Source: an uncultured Desulfobacterium sp.
GTDB lineage: Bacteria; Desulfobacterota; Desulfobacteria; Desulfobacterales; Desulfobacteraceae
Assembly: GCA_937124525.1 (NCBI GenBank)
Contig: CAKZLA010000572.1
Location: 1-9,733, forward strand
Direction of reading: 5' to 3'
Length of the DNA stretch: 9,733 nt
Made by a program: the position numbers and the translations under genes. How positions within the stretch are numbered: the stretch's first letter is position 1; each line of letters begins with the position of its first letter. The notes beneath the pieces are model-generated. The model was not told where the DNA came from and ran no database searches. It worked only from the letters and a program-made list of their open reading frames with translations. Positions 7,979-9,733 of the stretch are shown piece by piece.

Positions 7979-8009
7979 TTGTAAATTAGCCGCATCAACA
8001 CCATATAAT
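7979..8009 (+). promoter_or_regulatory. Possible sigma-70-type promoter for the propeller gene
   Basis: TATAAT at 8004-8009 matches the -10 consensus exactly. A weak -35 candidate TTGTAA (7979-7984) lies 19 bases upstream, which is longer than ideal. It sits about 110 bases before the gene and downstream of the terminator, where a new promoter is needed. Part of the -35 is supplied by the right end of the inverted-repeat element. Confidence 0.3.
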
Positions 8010-8105
8010 GTGTCCTCAATGCATTAAGATTTCAACATATGGATTTAAATATGGACTGAAAGAAAATTGGCAAAGGTATTAATCTATGATGCGTTTAAAT
8101 TGGGC

Positions 8106-8110
8106 AGGAA
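8106..8110 (+). promoter_or_regulatory. Ribosome binding site favouring ATG 8121
   Basis: AGGAA, ending 10 bases before ATG 8121. The upstream in-frame TTG at 8067 has only a weak purine run (GAAAGAAAA) before it, so ATG 8121 is preferred, though not certain. Confidence 0.4.
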
Positions 8111-8120
8111 ATACTTTTTT

Positions 8121-9581
8121 ATGAAGCCTAAAAACAAATTGGGAATCAATCCCGGATTTTCTCAAAGGGATTTTGAAATGATAGCCCAAGGTGGTTTTGG
8201 TGACGGTCTAAATAATTATGCACATTCAATGGCATGGTTTAAAGATCGACTGTACGTGGCCACAACCCGTGGAAACTTTCCCTTGATGAAGGCGCGGTTA
8301 CCCATCGGCATGAGTCCGTGGCCTGTTGAATGTCCTGAAAAACCTTTTGATCTTGATTTGCGTGCGGAGATATGGTGCTATAATCCCCATAATGAAACCT
8401 GGAAACGTGTACACAAGGCCGTAACGATCACAGGCAGTCACGGTAAACCCATTCCCAAGGAGTTGGGATACCGGGGCATGGTGGTTTATCATGATGATGA
8501 TAAACCAGATGCGCCCATACTTTTTATCAGCACCTGGTCTCCGGCTAAAGGGCCGGGGCCTGTGCTGCTGATGTCTGAGGATGGAAGAAAATTTGAACCG
8601 TCCTGTGAGCCTGGTTTAATCGGGTTACCTGTTACCACCATTCGCGCCATGGCGAAGTTTAAAGGTGCCCTTTATACCACACCCGCAGGTTCCCGTGGTG
8701 GTAATCCCAATGTCTCTTCACATTCCATCGTTTATGAAAGCAAGTATCCGACCAAGGGTGAATGGAGACCGGTCAGTGAATTTGGATTTGGTGATGCTGG
8801 CAATAAAACGGTTTTTGAAATAGCAGGATTGGGTGATCATCTTTATGTGGGAACCTTTAATCTGGAAGGATATCAAGTATGGCGGACCAATGCCGAGGGT
8901 GAAGCGCCTTATCGTTGGGAAAAAATGATTGAATTCGGAGCTTATCGTGGCCCCTTGAATCAATGTGTGCTCAGCATGTTTCCTTTTAAGGGGGCTCTCT
9001 ATGTGGGCAGTGCGATTCAGGGGGGAGGGATTGACAAGCAACACAAGATTGGGCCTGCTCCACCAGAGTTGATACGTATTTTCCCAGATGGACACTGGGA
9101 CTTACTGGTTGGAGAGGAACGAGATACACCTGATGGGCATAAAGCGCCCCTATCGGGATATTTATCGGGGTTTGATAATTTTTTTAATGGTTATTTTTGG
9201 CGTATGTGTGAACACGATGGCTGGCTTTACCTTTCAACTTTTGATTGGAGTAGTACCCTTGGGTATGCACAAAGGGACAAATGGCCGGAATCATTTGTTC
9301 GTATTATTGATAAACTTGGTTCACAATTTCTCATGGAAAATCAATCCGGTTTTGATTTGTATCGAAGTTTTGACGGGGAGAATTGGGTGCGAGTCACCAC
9401 AAATGGCATGCGTAACCCTTATAATATAGGCTTGCGTACCATGATTTCATCTCCTTACGGCTTGTTTCTTGGAACCGCCAATCCTTTTGGACCCAAAATT
9501 ATTCCATTAAATGGGGAAAAATATATTGATAATCCCCGGGGTGGTTGTGAAGTGTTTTTTGCCCCCAATCATGAATTCTGA
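8121..9581 (+). CDS. Probable seven-bladed beta-propeller protein of unknown function
   Basis: A 486-residue protein that I cannot assign to a named family. Its core is a repeating pattern, roughly a hydrophobic run, then G-x-LYVGT, then a polar loop and a W-containing strand. Copies are visible at about residues 37 (MAWFKDRLYVATT), 120 (PILFISTW), 173 (FKGALYTTP), 233 (GDHLYVGTF), 282 (FKGALYVGS), 362 (HDGWLYLST) and 440 (YGLFLGTAN). Intervening strands resemble VWRTNAEG and LYRSFDGENW. Seven such units suggest a seven-bladed propeller, a fold used for binding or for catalysis. No signal peptide or membrane segment is seen with this start; TTG 8067 would add 18 residues, including LGRKYFF. 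It is separated from the preceding operon by a terminator-like hairpin, so it may have its own promoter. A link to lipid synthesis rests on position only. Confidence 0.8.
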   Translation: MKPKNKLGINPGFSQRDFEMIAQGGFGDGLNNYAHSMAWFKDRLYVATTRGNFPLMKARLPIGMSPWPVECPEKPFDLDLRAEIWCYNPHNETWKRVHKAVTITGSHGKPIPKELGYRGMVVYHDDDKPDAPILFISTWSPAKGPGPVLLMSEDGRKFEPSCEPGLIGLPVTTIRAMAKFKGALYTTPAGSRGGNPNVSSHSIVYESKYPTKGEWRPVSEFGFGDAGNKTVFEIAGLGDHLYVGTFNLEGYQVWRTNAEGEAPYRWEKMIEFGAYRGPLNQCVLSMFPFKGALYVGSAIQGGGIDKQHKIGPAPPELIRIFPDGHWDLLVGEERDTPDGHKAPLSGYLSGFDNFFNGYFWRMCEHDGWLYLSTFDWSSTLGYAQRDKWPESFVRIIDKLGSQFLMENQSGFDLYRSFDGENWVRVTTNGMRNPYNIGLRTMISSPYGLFLGTANPFGPKIIPLNGEKYIDNPRGGCEVFFAPNHEF

Positions 9582-9619
9582 GCTTCCGGTAAACTGTCCT
9601 TATGATGATTTTTTATAAC

Positions 9620-9654
9620 AAACTCCGTCCAATGGGCTGTAATGATTGGAGTTT
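9620..9654 (+). terminator. Weak terminator-like hairpin after the propeller gene
   Basis: AAACTCC (9620-9626) pairs with GGAGTTT (9648-9654), with a 21-base loop and a T-rich tail. An alternative CCAAT/ATTGG stem (9629-9633 with 9645-9649) competes with it. The stem is short and the loop large, so this is tentative. The rest of the 152-base tail after the gene is AT-rich and shows nothing else convincing. Confidence 0.25.
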
Positions 9655-9733
9655 TGATTTTCGTTGTGGTAGTTCTTTCTGCCATGTATGTTTTTTATAT
9701 GAAAATGTAAATATAGCTAACATTCTTTCATAT

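Larger units (their letters stand above)
7751..7987. repeat. Inverted-repeat element with nested hairpins, possible small non-autonomous mobile element
   Basis: The gene-free stretch 7747-8120 contains a 237-base structure bounded by a perfect 10-base inverted repeat, AATTTACAAC (7751-7760) and GTTGTAAATT (7978-7987). Inside each end lies a second inverted match: GGCTACCCACTTAAAGTGGGAT-like sequence at 7784-7805 against its relative at 7949-7970. Each of these is also a near-palindrome able to fold by itself. A further long stem pairs 7806-7822 with 7851-7866. No transposase gene and no clear target-site duplication are visible at the ends. It may be a small MITE-like or IS200/IS605-derived remnant, or a structured untranslated region. 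The symmetric ends are seen; the mobile origin is inference. Confidence 0.45.

Noticed and set aside
7751..7987. CRISPR array or tRNA in the intergenic region
   Set aside because: The repeats are inverted and occur only twice, without regular spacers, and no cloverleaf with tRNA-conserved bases can be drawn.
8718..9095. 125-codon open frame on the - strand
   Set aside because: It lies wholly within the propeller gene, and its translation shows no domain or motif; the + strand frame has a clear repeat pattern.

Overview
The window looks like part of a lipid or polyketide gene cluster from a Gram-negative bacterium of moderately low GC. The Gram-negative call rests on a lipoprotein signal peptide with a lipobox in an esterase usually exported to the cell surface. 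A Desulfobacterota-like or other deltaproteobacterial-type host is possible from the gene mix, but the sequence does not prove any taxon. All recognised genes are on the + strand.

Bases 2-3871 hold the 3' part of a large iterative-type polyketide / secondary-lipid synthase. It is cut by the left edge inside the ketosynthase domain. The visible order is KS (C-terminal part), acyltransferase, an unassigned helical linker, a double-hotdog dehydratase, and a C-terminal Sfp-type phosphopantetheinyl transferase. No carrier or ketoreductase domain is visible. The carrier is instead a separate small gene 18 bases downstream (3890-4174). It has the serine attachment site in an unusual context, with Ala in place of the usual Asp before the Ser. 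The fused transferase presumably activates this neighbour.

Two tightly packed genes follow: an alkaline-phosphatase-superfamily phosphodiesterase (4194-5783) and a cytoplasmic alpha/beta hydrolase (5789-6697). After a 50-base gap comes a secreted lipoprotein esterase of the LpqC / PHB-depolymerase type (6748-7746). The gaps of 18, 19, 5 and 50 bases suggest one operon. A working model is a synthase-ACP pair that builds a reduced or unsaturated acyl chain, with hydrolases that release, edit or process the product or its head group. The substrate and product cannot be read from the sequence.

The operon ends in a 374-base gene-free stretch (7747-8120). It holds a hairpin plus T-run (a likely terminator) that is also one arm of a roughly 237-bp inverted-repeat structure with a second long internal stem. 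A possible promoter lies just downstream. The last gene (8121-9581) encodes a repeat protein, probably a seven-bladed beta-propeller of unknown function. The remaining 152 bases contain a weak hairpin and no convincing gene.
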